DNA of 7,645 bases from Candidatus Aminicenantota bacterium (GCA_030670375.1 DAOVBT010000088.1:1-7645), one strand, 5' to 3'. Shown: positions 1-6,621, counted from the first letter of the stretch. Numbers and translations: made by a program. Notes: a model not told the origin generated them from the letters alone.

Positions 1-67
1 CCACGTAATATTCACAAAGATGACTCCCTAAAAAACCAGCTCCACCAGTGATTAGAATGCGTTTCAT
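1..67 (-). CDS. NAD-dependent epimerase/dehydratase family protein, N-terminus only (partial)
   Basis: Only the first 22 codons are present; the gene runs off the left edge. They read MKRILITGGAGFLGSHLCEY followed by YV, the classic first beta strand and glycine-rich turn (G8-x-x-G11-x-x-G14) of an extended short-chain dehydrogenase Rossmann fold that binds NAD(P). This opening is typical of sugar-nucleotide epimerases and dehydratases. The GSHLCE continuation resembles UDP-glucuronate decarboxylases in particular, but 22 residues cannot settle the substrate. An in-frame ATG at position 79 would add MERK; GGGAGG lies 2 nt before that ATG and 14 nt before the ATG at 67, while AAAGGAAA abuts the 67 start, so the start is ambiguous. 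It follows rph by 20-32 nt and is probably in the same transcript as the lipid A genes, which fits a role in surface polysaccharide precursors (inference). Confidence 0.85.
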   Translation of the reverse strand, partial: MKRILITGGAGFLGSHLCEYYV

Positions 68-99
68 TTTCCTTTCCATTTCCTCCCGTAACCTGGGCA

Positions 100-843
100 T
101 TACCCATAGGCCATGAAGAGAAGGCTCTTCTGTTTGAGAATTTCTTTTTGAGCATGGAACAGTTCCTTTATGCCTTTATCGGCCAGACCTAACAGGGCGT
201 TGAAGTCTTTTTTAGTGAAAGGGGATTTCTCTGCCGTGGCCTGAATTTCCACGATTTTGCCCGTATCCGTCTTGACGACGTTCATGTCGACCTCTGCCGA
301 GGAATCCTCTCGATAGTCCAGGTCCAGAAGGAGGTCTCCATCGACTATTCCCACACTTACGGCACTAACCAAGTTTTGGAGAGGCATCTCGTCGATGACG
401 CCTGCATCCATCATTTTTTTCAAGGCCAAAGCCAGTGCGACGCAACCCACTGTGATCGAGGCCGTTCTCGTACCACCATCAGCTTGGATGATATCGCAGT
501 CTATGGTGATCGTTCTTTCTCCGAGAATTTTGAGGTCTGTCGCGGTGCGCAAGGAGCGCCCGATAAGCCGTTGAATCTCCTGGGTACGGCCGGACATTCT
601 GCCAGGCCCTCTTTCACGGGGCGTTCTTTTTTCCGTAGAACAGGGAAGCATGGCATATTCCGCAGTGATCCATCCCTTACCGCTACCCTTGATAAAGGAG
701 GGGACTTTTTCCTCAATGGTGGCCCCCGCAACGACTTTGGTTTTTCCGATCTCGATTAGAGCCGATCCATCGGCGAAGGCGAGATAATCTGGTGTAAAAG
801 ACACAGGACGCATGACATCAGATGATCGTTTATTTGCTCTCAT
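100..843 (-). CDS. rph: Ribonuclease PH (tRNA nucleotidyltransferase)
   Basis: This encodes RNase PH, the phosphate-dependent 3'-to-5' exoribonuclease that trims tRNA 3' ends in the cytoplasm, normally as a hexamer. The 247-aa product has the usual full length for the family. Key residues fall at the positions known from E. coli: the SGRTQEIQRLIGRSLR block contains Arg86, and the phosphate-binding GGTRTA block gives Gly124-Thr125-Arg126. Acidic residues Asp180 and Asp186 lie in DYREDSSAEVDMN, the catalytic metal site. The ATG at 843 starts 7 nt after the stop of the upstream acyltransferase, with AGGA about 10 nt before it inside the end of that gene. So it is co-transcribed with, and probably translationally linked to, lpxL. 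In many bacteria rph is followed by the rdgB pyrophosphatase gene; here it is followed by a sugar-nucleotide enzyme. Nothing in the sequence suggests loss of function. Confidence 0.97.
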   Translation of the reverse strand: MRANKRSSDVMRPVSFTPDYLAFADGSALIEIGKTKVVAGATIEEKVPSFIKGSGKGWITAEYAMLPCSTEKRTPRERGPGRMSGRTQEIQRLIGRSLRTATDLKILGERTITIDCDIIQADGGTRTASITVGCVALALALKKMMDAGVIDEMPLQNLVSAVSVGIVDGDLLLDLDYREDSSAEVDMNVVKTDTGKIVEIQATAEKSPFTKKDFNALLGLADKGIKELFHAQKEILKQKSLLFMAYG

Positions 844-850
844 GTTCTTT

Positions 851-1768
851 TTATCCTATTCTTTCTTCTCCTTCCGGCCGTGTTTTCCAGCGGTCATGGA
901 ACCACATCCAGACTTTTGGGTTTTCCTGTATCTGATTCTGTATAATCTTAGTGCATAATTGCGTGATTTTCAACACATCCTGTTCTTCATCGCCCGTTAC
1001 GATGATTTTGAGGGGCGGGAGGATCTTAAGGTGATACTTCCCGCTTTGAACGGGGCAACAGAAAACCGGGACCAACGGAGCATCTGTTTTGAGGAAAAAT
1101 GCAGCCAGGCTGGGTGTTGTGGCTGCGGGTTTGCCAAAAAAATCCACGAATACCGCTTGGTTGCGCACGACATTCTGGTCGATCAGGATCGCCACCATTT
1201 CGTTGTCTTTAAGAGCACGAAGGATGGGTCTTGCCGCCTGTTGTTTGTAGATGACGGTGGCTCCGAGTTTTTTTCTAATTTGCAGAAGCTCTTTTTCTAG
1301 CAGCCTGTTGTCAAGCGGACGGGTTATGACATTGACCTTCCCGATTTGGGAAACCGGGGCAGTGGCCAATTCCCAGTTTCCCAAATGAGCGGAAAAGATC
1401 AGCGCTCCTTTTCCTTCTTGAAGGGCTTTCTCAAGGTGTTCGGTTCCTTCGATGGATATGGATTTCAGCACTCTGTCCTGTTTCATTTGCCGGACTTTGA
1501 TGATATCAGCGAAAACTCTCCCAAAATGTCTGAAGGAAGCCTTTGCTATTTTTTTCTGTTTTGCATCGGAGAACCGGGTACCAAAAGCCGTATTCAGGTT
1601 GGATAGGGCGATTTGCCTGTGCTTCATATCGATGTGATATATCAGGGATCCAAGAGCTCCTCCGATGGCAAGACAGATGGGACGAGGGAGCACGGAGAAA
1701 GGGATTTTGAGAAATTGGAAACCGAAAAACTCTATGTTTTCATGAATGTCGGCCATCGGTATTATCAA
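851..1768 (-). CDS. lpxL: LpxL/HtrB-family lipid A late acyltransferase
   Basis: This is a Kdo2-lipid IVA lauroyl/myristoyl-type acyltransferase (LpxL/LpxM/HtrB family), which adds a secondary fatty acid to lipid A at the cytoplasmic face of the inner membrane. The 305-aa length is normal. A hydrophobic N-terminal anchor (about residues 19-45) is followed by the family block MKHRQIALSNLNTAF. The catalytic HX4(D/E) motif is HLGNWE, with His128 and Glu133. DQNVVRNQAVFVDFFGKPAATTP (197-219) and the C-terminal HDRWKTRP (291-298) are further family signatures. The start used is TTG at 1768, overlapping the lpxK stop as TTGA, with AAGGA 3 nt upstream; an ATG at 1756 would give 301 aa but has no good ribosome site. 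The overlap implies translational coupling with lpxK. Acyl-chain specificity and the position acylated cannot be read from the sequence, so the symbol denotes the family. Confidence 0.93.
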   Translation of the reverse strand: MIIPMADIHENIEFFGFQFLKIPFSVLPRPICLAIGGALGSLIYHIDMKHRQIALSNLNTAFGTRFSDAKQKKIAKASFRHFGRVFADIIKVRQMKQDRVLKSISIEGTEHLEKALQEGKGALIFSAHLGNWELATAPVSQIGKVNVITRPLDNRLLEKELLQIRKKLGATVIYKQQAARPILRALKDNEMVAILIDQNVVRNQAVFVDFFGKPAATTPSLAAFFLKTDAPLVPVFCCPVQSGKYHLKILPPLKIIVTGDEEQDVLKITQLCTKIIQNQIQENPKVWMWFHDRWKTRPEGEERIG

Positions 1769-2754
1769 CCGTCCTTCTTCAAGGATAAAAGCTCTTGATA
1801 GAAATTTTCCTCAACTTGAAGGTCTATTTTGTTGTAGTAAACCGGAATCTGTCCGGCGTTTTGGAGATCGTTCAGCTTAAAAACGTCCTTTTCTGTCGTG
1901 AGCACAGCATCGGCTTTTACCCTTTGGAGGGTGGCGATGATTTTTTTTCTCGTGGAAATAGGATAGGAGTGGTGATCGGGAAATGTGAGGGAGAGCAGAG
2001 GCTCGAGCCCTTCCTTTTCCAAGAGAGATAAAAATCTTTCGGGCCGAGCGATCCCGCAGATAGCCAGGAAGCGTTTTCCTCTAAATCGTTCTGTCAGGAT
2101 GGGGCTGCCGTCAGGGTAAGCGAAAAATCCCTTGTTCATGGTCGAATAGGAAAAAACCTTGGCCTTGGGGAAATGGTGCCTTATTTGGCTTTTAGCATGG
2201 GAGCGATTGTTTTTTTTTACCAGGATAATATCGGCACGACGGAGTGAAGAGAGGGATTCTCGAAGAGCGATTCTCTCGCCTGGATCGAACAGGATAATAT
2301 CCAGATCCCGATGGAGTTTCCTGTGTTGGAATCCATCGTCCAGGAGCACCAGGGTAAAGCCTGCGTGTTTGGCCTTCTCACAAGAGTTCAATCGATTCCG
2401 GCCGACGAATATCCCAACTTGAGGAAAGTTGCGTGAAACCATGAAGGGTTCATCTCCCGCTTCTTGCCAGGTTCCGTAGATGTTTTTCCCGTCGGACAGA
2501 ACCCCTCCAGACTTTTCCCACTTTCCTTTGTAGCCTCTGGTAATCAGAGCAGGCTTCAGTTTGTGTTCTAAACAAAACGAAAGGAGGTGCATAACGAGAG
2601 GAGTTTTTTCCGATCCTCCGAAAGCCAAATTCCCCACGCTGATGACAGGAAGCGAGGTCCGTCCGATTTTCCGCACTTTGTGGTCGAATAGGAAATTGTT
2701 GATCCGGCTTCCCACCTGGTAGAAAAAAGTTAGGGGACGCAGCACCCGATTCAT
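1765..2754 (-). CDS. lpxK: Tetraacyldisaccharide 4'-kinase LpxK
   Basis: LpxK phosphorylates the 4' position of the tetraacyldisaccharide-1-phosphate lipid A precursor using ATP at the inner membrane. From the ATG at 2754 the product has 329 aa, a usual length, and opens with the family-like MNRVLRPLTFFYQVGSRI. Signatures include the P-loop region VGNLAFGGSEKTP (about 40-52), ITRGYKG (71-77), the DDGFQH box (139-144) followed by LHRDLDIILFD, the GIARPERF block, FPDHHSY (259-265) and TTEKDVFKL (286-294). The residue before the P-loop lysine is Glu49 (codon 2610-2608, GAA) where the family has Gly. The open frame extends to an ATG at 2808 (347 aa), but those extra 18 residues look unlike the family and would overlap a promoter. 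No Shine-Dalgarno precedes 2754, and the predicted transcription start is only about 3 nt upstream. First gene of the lpxK-lpxL-rph-epimerase run. Confidence 0.93.
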   Translation of the reverse strand: MNRVLRPLTFFYQVGSRINNFLFDHKVRKIGRTSLPVISVGNLAFGGSEKTPLVMHLLSFCLEHKLKPALITRGYKGKWEKSGGVLSDGKNIYGTWQEAGDEPFMVSRNFPQVGIFVGRNRLNSCEKAKHAGFTLVLLDDGFQHRKLHRDLDIILFDPGERIALRESLSSLRRADIILVKKNNRSHAKSQIRHHFPKAKVFSYSTMNKGFFAYPDGSPILTERFRGKRFLAICGIARPERFLSLLEKEGLEPLLSLTFPDHHSYPISTRKKIIATLQRVKADAVLTTEKDVFKLNDLQNAGQIPVYYNKIDLQVEENFYQELLSLKKDG

Positions 2755-2763
2755 TCTTCGAGG

Positions 2764-2792
2764 ACTATACACCATCTCCCTGTCGGTTTCAA
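2764..2792 (-). promoter_or_regulatory. Predicted sigma70-type promoter for the lpxK operon
   Basis: On the minus strand TTGAAA (2792-2787) and TATAGT (2769-2764) are separated by exactly 17 bases; each hexamer has one mismatch to the consensus TTGACA/TATAAT. Transcription would start near 2757-2758, only 3-4 bases before the ATG at 2754, so the message would be essentially leaderless. The position agrees with the family-based choice of start and with the absence of a ribosome binding site. No experimental support is available from the sequence alone. Confidence 0.55.
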
Positions 2793-2814
2793 GACCAGGG
2801 TATGGCATTCAGGA

Positions 2815-3231
2815 ATGCTTTTTGAGGATGGAGCAGGAAACGGGATTTCGGGCGGATCGTCATTCATCCCCGGGAAAACGATCTCATCTTGGGTACCCAT
2901 GGACGGAGCATCTGGATTTTGGATGACATCACCTTTCTGGAAAAGATGACAGCCGAAGTGCAAAATTCTTCCGCATATCTATTCGATATTCAAGATGCCA
3001 CCCAGTTGTGCCTTTTTTATCACGGACAAAGAAGGCCAAAAGGTGAATGAGATCAAAGGCCCGAAAAACGCAGGGATCGGTCGTGTGAATTGGGATTTGC
3101 GTTACGGGGCGCCGGATATCCCTGAATTGGGCCGGACGAGAAGGGGCCGTGGTCCGTGTTTGAATGAGTTGCCGATAGCGAATGAAATTCCGCATGTGTT
3201 TCCGGTAAAAATCATAAAGTTTAATCAGTAA
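2815..3231 (+). pseudogene. Decayed C-terminal remnant of a BNR/WD40-like (sortilin/VPS10-type) repeat protein
   Basis: This stretch between lpxK and the lipoprotein gene holds pieces of a large beta-propeller protein in different frames. From 2859 the plus strand reads VIHPRENDLILGTHGRSIWI, then LDDI, FLEKM and AYLFDIQDAT. The THGRSIWILDDI segment is the hallmark closing segment of propeller proteins annotated as glycosyl hydrolase or VPS10/sortilin-like BNR proteins. From about 3007 a different frame reads FFITDKEGQKVNEIKGPKNA, then GIGRVNWDLRY, the family's following beta-sandwich strand. The intervening tens of residues seen in intact relatives are missing, and that frame ends at TAA 3229-3231 without the usual C-terminus. 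A weak match to a BNR turn (GMLFEDGAGN, 2812-2841) lies in yet another frame. There is no intact start and the 5' end stops at the lpxK promoter, so I call it a pseudogene left by a rearrangement. The GTHGRSIW identification is strong; the ancestral function is unknown. Confidence 0.75.
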
Positions 3232-3270
3232 AAAGATTAAGATAAAGAATGACCCGTTAAAAGGTGCGTC

Positions 3271-3299
3271 TTTACATCTGAAATGCGATTTCTTATAAT
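3271..3299 (+). promoter_or_regulatory. Strong sigma70-type promoter for the lipoprotein gene
   Basis: TTTACA (3271-3276) and TATAAT (3294-3299) are separated by exactly 17 bases, giving one mismatch in 12 to the housekeeping consensus. The predicted transcription start is near 3306, leaving a leader of about 27 nt that contains the ribosome binding site. The region lies just downstream of the propeller-protein remnant in A+T-rich sequence. Confidence 0.75.
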
Positions 3300-3320
3300 A
3301 CGTTCGGATTTTTTTATAAT

Positions 3321-3326
3321 AGGAGG
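3321..3326 (+). promoter_or_regulatory. Perfect Shine-Dalgarno AGGAGG for the lipoprotein gene
   Basis: AGGAGG sits 6 nt before the ATG at 3333, optimal spacing, and fixes that start codon. It is by far the best ribosome site in the window; the other genes have weak ones. Confidence 0.85.
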
Positions 3327-3332
3327 ATACTT

Positions 3333-4199
3333 ATGTGGAGAAAAATAGCTGTTTTGATGCTTATCTTTTTTTTGGCGGTTATCTCTTTCCAATGCAAGAA
3401 AAAGAGCCAGGTGAAAGGAATCACCCTGGATGTGACTTTTTCTGAGGAAGAACTTTCGGACGACTTGATCACGGATATACAGTACAAATGGAATACAACC
3501 CCCGGATTCGTGAAAATCGAACAGGATATGCAGGTATACGTTCATTTTTGGCACAAAAAAAATCTGCTCTTTCAGGATGATCATATCCCCGAGGTTCCGA
3601 TCGCTGAATGGGATGCCGATCAAGAATACGTCTATTCCCGAAGAATTTACATCCCTGAGTTTATCGATGAATTTGATCCCGAATTCAAGGGAGAAGAAAC
3701 ATTGAGGCTCTCTGTTGGCATTCACTCCCCTTATGACAGAACGGATGAAACCCAGCAGGAGATTATGGAAAAAAAGCTGAAGGTTTTTCCTCCACCTCTG
3801 GATACACCTGAAAAAATTTTTGAGGAAGGGTGGTATAACCTGGAGATCAATCCGGATGCCTTTCTCAGGCAGTGGCGCTGGACTGCCAAAGAAGCACGTT
3901 GTATTATTGATAATCCAAAAAGAGATGCACTCCTTGTGATCAAAGGAGGCGTGAATCTTGAAGTCTTGGAAGATCAAAAGGTCATCATCAAGATCAATGA
4001 CCTGATACTCGACGAATTTATTCCTGCTGAAAGTTATTTTGAGAAATCATACAATATCAAAAAAGAAATGGTAGGAGATGGGGAACAATTTTTCTTGACG
4101 ATTGCAACGGACAAAGTGTTTGTTCCTGCGGATATAATCCCCAACTCAAAAGATGAAAGGGAATTAGGGCTTCAGATTTCCTTTGTCTATTTTCGCTGA
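3333..4199 (+). CDS. Putative lipoprotein of unknown function with C-terminal beta-rich domain
   Basis: This 288-aa protein has no function I can name. Its N-terminus (MWRK, then a hydrophobic stretch to about residue 18, then FQC-KKK) looks like a lipoprotein signal with Cys21 as the lipidated residue. The lipobox S-F-Q-C is atypical because position -1 is Gln rather than Gly, Ala or Ser. Residues about 28-150 alternate as beta strands (VYVHFWHKKNLLFQDDHIPE, YSRRIYIPEF, LRLSVGIHSPYD), suggesting an immunoglobulin-like sandwich. Residues 164-288 form a second unit beginning EEGWYNLE, then RWT and KINDLILDEFIPAE, and ending TDKVFVPADIIPNSKDEREL. I associate this pattern with uncharacterised envelope-protein domains that sometimes follow membrane glycosyltransferases. 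Expected at a membrane facing the periplasm. It has its own strong promoter and ribosome site, and is divergent from the lipid A operon and convergent with comEC. Confidence 0.85.
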   Translation: MWRKIAVLMLIFFLAVISFQCKKKSQVKGITLDVTFSEEELSDDLITDIQYKWNTTPGFVKIEQDMQVYVHFWHKKNLLFQDDHIPEVPIAEWDADQEYVYSRRIYIPEFIDEFDPEFKGEETLRLSVGIHSPYDRTDETQQEIMEKKLKVFPPPLDTPEKIFEEGWYNLEINPDAFLRQWRWTAKEARCIIDNPKRDALLVIKGGVNLEVLEDQKVIIKINDLILDEFIPAESYFEKSYNIKKEMVGDGEQFFLTIATDKVFVPADIIPNSKDERELGLQISFVYFR

Positions 4200-4219
4200 T
4201 CTCTTTTTTTGTTTATTTC

Positions 4220-4266
4220 TTCGCTTGCTCAACGGCTTTGGGAAGCCGTGCGCAGCGAAAGTTTTT
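4220..4266 (+). terminator. Possible rho-independent terminator of the lipoprotein gene, inside the 3' end of comEC
   Basis: An inner stem ACGGCTT/AAGCCGT (4232-4238 with 4243-4249, loop TGGG) is nested in an outer stem TTCGCT/AGCGAA (4220-4225 with 4254-4259). It is followed on the plus strand by AG and T5 (4262-4266). It lies 20 nt after the lipoprotein stop and overlaps the last codons of comEC on the other strand. The T tract is short and the stem has internal mismatches, so strength is doubtful. On the minus strand the hairpin is followed by A-rich sequence and would not act as a classical terminator for comEC. Confidence 0.4.
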
Positions 4267-6613
4267 GTCCGTCGGAGGAGATTTCCACGGCCCCTGAATG
4301 GTCGGTGCGATAGATTTGGGCTCCGATCTCTTTATAACGGTTGATTACCTCTGGATCTGGCAGGTTGTACCTGTTACCGGTCCCAACAGTAAGGATCAAA
4401 AATCGAGGTGCCACGGCTGACAGAAATTCTTCTGAGCTGGAGGAATCACTGCCATGATGAGGAGATTTCAACACATCGCTCTGGAGGGTAAAGGAGGATT
4501 GCAATAGCTCTATTTCCACCGCTTTTCCTATGTCGCCGGTCAGAAAGAACGCCATTTGCCCGTAAGATATCCTGAGGACGAGAGATTCATCGTTCAGGAT
4601 TTTCGAAACGAAAGGATCAGCCTGTTTGGGATTCAATATTTCTATCTTGACCCCATCAATATGTTCCACCTGTCCTCGGAACATTCGCCGGCATGTTGTT
4701 TTGAGGGGCAACCGCCTTCTGAGCTCTGCATACGATGGATTGTCCTTTGGGCTAAATGCTTCCCAAAATTCCTCGACCTTGAAATTTCTTGCCACAGCTT
4801 TCAGCCCGTTCATATGGTCAGGATGGGCATGGGTCAGGACGAGATAATCGATTTTTTTTATTCCTTTTTGCCAGAGAAAAGGAGAGACGATTCGTTCCCC
4901 GATGTCAAAAGTGTCATCTGGAGTGCCGCCCCCGTCGACCAGCATTTTTTTATGGCCAGGAAACTCGATAAGAATAGAATCTCCCTGTCCCACATCGATA
5001 AAAGTCAGCTTTAGGATTTTTGAATGGGACGGAAACGGATAGGTCACCAGCAACCCCAGAAAAACGGCGAAACAAACGGAAATGAAAAGTTTCTGTCGTC
5101 TCATTCTTGTCGGAAACAGGAGTAAACCGAGGAAGAAAAAATACCCGAGAACGACAAAAACGGAAGGGGTTGGAATCCTGAAGGATGCGCCAGGGATAGG
5201 ATCCAGGAGATGAGAGATCGCAATCAGAAAAGTGACAAGAAAATGGATAAGTTTGGCAAGAATTCCTGCCGCCATCGGGCTCATCAACGTAAGCAGAAGG
5301 AATATGTAGCCCAAGGCCATGATTAAAGCTACAACAGGGAGAGCGGCAAAGTTGAGGAGGAGGGCAGAAAAGGTTATGCGGTTGAAAGCCAAGGCCACAA
5401 AAGGCAAGACTCCCAACTGAGCGGTCAGACTCAGGGCGAAGATTTCGCTGATTCTCATCGGGAGCCGTGGAAGGTAATGGATAATTTTCGGAAAAAACAA
5501 AATGATGGATAGGGTTGCCGCAAAGGTTAGCTGAAACCCGAGGCTGAAGAGGTTAAAGGGATTTAACATAAGGAGGATAAAGGCACTGATAGCAAGCGTG
5601 TTTAACAGGTTGACGTTTCGCCATATGAGCTTTCCGATAAGAAAAGCGAGCGCCATGATTGTGGCTCTCATGACAGAAGGCCTTCCTTCGACCAGCGAGG
5701 CATAAAGGAGGAGGAAGAAAATCAGGAGGATGTAGTTCACTCGGTCCGGAAGCCTCAGAAATCTGAAAATGGAAAAAAGGAAAAAGGAAATGATTGCAAT
5801 ATGGGCTCCAGAGATAGCGAAAAGGTGGAAGATCCCAGCGTCCTGGAGACCGCGAGAGATCTCAGGATCCATTCTTCCCCTTTCTCCTAAAAGAAGGGCT
5901 TCGACAACCGCTCCTTGTGAGGAAAGACGAGAATTCCGGGGATCAGAGAAGTGGTGTTCGATCCCGCGCTGCAATTTTCGTCTTAGAGTGGAAATGATCC
6001 TCGGGAGAGAGGCTTTTTTCCCACTCTGCAGTTTTTCGACAAGCATGGGACTCTTGGTGAAGGCCCTGTTGTGAATATTCTGGCTCTTGAGATACTGGTC
6101 CAGTGCTGAGGGGCTGAAATTTCTGTAGCCTTGAGAAGGAGAAAGCTTAGCGGAAACCTTGATTCTATCGTGAGTGTGGAGATCGAGAGAGGATTGCATT
6201 TCCTGCGCGTGGAGAACAGAAATTCTCAGATTTCCGCGTATTTTTATTTCCTGATTTCCGGAAATAATTTTCTCTACCTTTAAAAAAAGATAGTCTCTCT
6301 CATGACCTCGAGAGAGGGATTTGTACATCCTGCCTTGAAAGTCGATGTAGTCCTCTGCTTTCAGCTTTTTAAGGGGATTGTTTTCGAATGTGTTGTTCTG
6401 GTAGGTGTGAAGGCTCGATCCCAGAAAAAAAGCCGCAAGAAGGATAAAAGCGAAAGCCACCCTTGTTTTTCTAAGAGCCGAGAGGAAAATCCAGGCACAG
6501 AAGAGGCAAACAACCATGGATGCTGTCCCTATCGCCAGGGAGGGAGATGCCAGGGCAGAAAGAAGTATTCCTCCTGCTAGGCTTAGAGTAAGAAAAAAAA
6601 AAGGAAAAAGCAT
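4229..6613 (-). CDS. comEC: ComEC/Rec2 family DNA internalization channel
   Basis: ComEC is the inner-membrane channel that takes single-stranded DNA into the cytoplasm during natural transformation. From the ATG at 6613 the product is 794 aa, a full three-part protein. N-terminal membrane helices and an OB-like soluble segment (about 85-190) come first. The Competence domain (about 230-530) carries LLLGERG and LFAISGAH (264-271) and many hydrophobic helices. A C-terminal metallo-beta-lactamase-like domain (about 535-794) shows FIDVGQGDS (538-546), the metal motif THAHPDH (His595, His597, Asp599, His600), FLTGDIG with Asp694, and SPHHGSD (719-720). The frame is open back to a GTG at 6685 (818 aa), but that would overlap the upstream gene by 64 nt and precede the hydrophobic N-terminus. 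The ATG lies 8 nt after the upstream stop, suggesting coupling; no clear Shine-Dalgarno is seen. Codons 4-9 include a T10 run. Confidence 0.95.
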   Translation of the reverse strand: MLFPFFFLTLSLAGGILLSALASPSLAIGTASMVVCLFCAWIFLSALRKTRVAFAFILLAAFFLGSSLHTYQNNTFENNPLKKLKAEDYIDFQGRMYKSLSRGHERDYLFLKVEKIISGNQEIKIRGNLRISVLHAQEMQSSLDLHTHDRIKVSAKLSPSQGYRNFSPSALDQYLKSQNIHNRAFTKSPMLVEKLQSGKKASLPRIISTLRRKLQRGIEHHFSDPRNSRLSSQGAVVEALLLGERGRMDPEISRGLQDAGIFHLFAISGAHIAIISFFLFSIFRFLRLPDRVNYILLIFFLLLYASLVEGRPSVMRATIMALAFLIGKLIWRNVNLLNTLAISAFILLMLNPFNLFSLGFQLTFAATLSIILFFPKIIHYLPRLPMRISEIFALSLTAQLGVLPFVALAFNRITFSALLLNFAALPVVALIMALGYIFLLLTLMSPMAAGILAKLIHFLVTFLIAISHLLDPIPGASFRIPTPSVFVVLGYFFFLGLLLFPTRMRRQKLFISVCFAVFLGLLVTYPFPSHSKILKLTFIDVGQGDSILIEFPGHKKMLVDGGGTPDDTFDIGERIVSPFLWQKGIKKIDYLVLTHAHPDHMNGLKAVARNFKVEEFWEAFSPKDNPSYAELRRRLPLKTTCRRMFRGQVEHIDGVKIEILNPKQADPFVSKILNDESLVLRISYGQMAFFLTGDIGKAVEIELLQSSFTLQSDVLKSPHHGSDSSSSEEFLSAVAPRFLILTVGTGNRYNLPDPEVINRYKEIGAQIYRTDHSGAVEISSDGQKLSLRTASQSR

Positions 6614-6621
6614 GTTACATA

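Noticed and set aside
376..759. 127-aa plus-strand open frame within rph
   Set aside because: Antisense to the most conserved part of RNase PH; explained by codon constraints of that gene.
2995..3231. 78-aa plus-strand frame as an independent small gene
   Set aside because: It begins mid-domain, lacks a ribosome site, and its content continues a propeller protein whose earlier part is in another frame; treated as part of the pseudogene.
3315..3320. Second TATAAT upstream of the lipoprotein gene
   Set aside because: It lies directly against the Shine-Dalgarno; transcription from it would start within or after the ribosome site, and no -35 element is correctly spaced.
3237..3977. 246-aa open frame on the minus strand opposite the lipoprotein gene
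   Set aside because: It is antisense to a well-supported gene with promoter, ribosome site and signal peptide; its own sequence shows no family motif and its start lacks a ribosome site.
4556..5014. 152-aa plus-strand open frame within comEC
   Set aside because: It lies opposite the metallo-beta-lactamase domain of ComEC, whose catalytic motifs are intact; a reading shadow.
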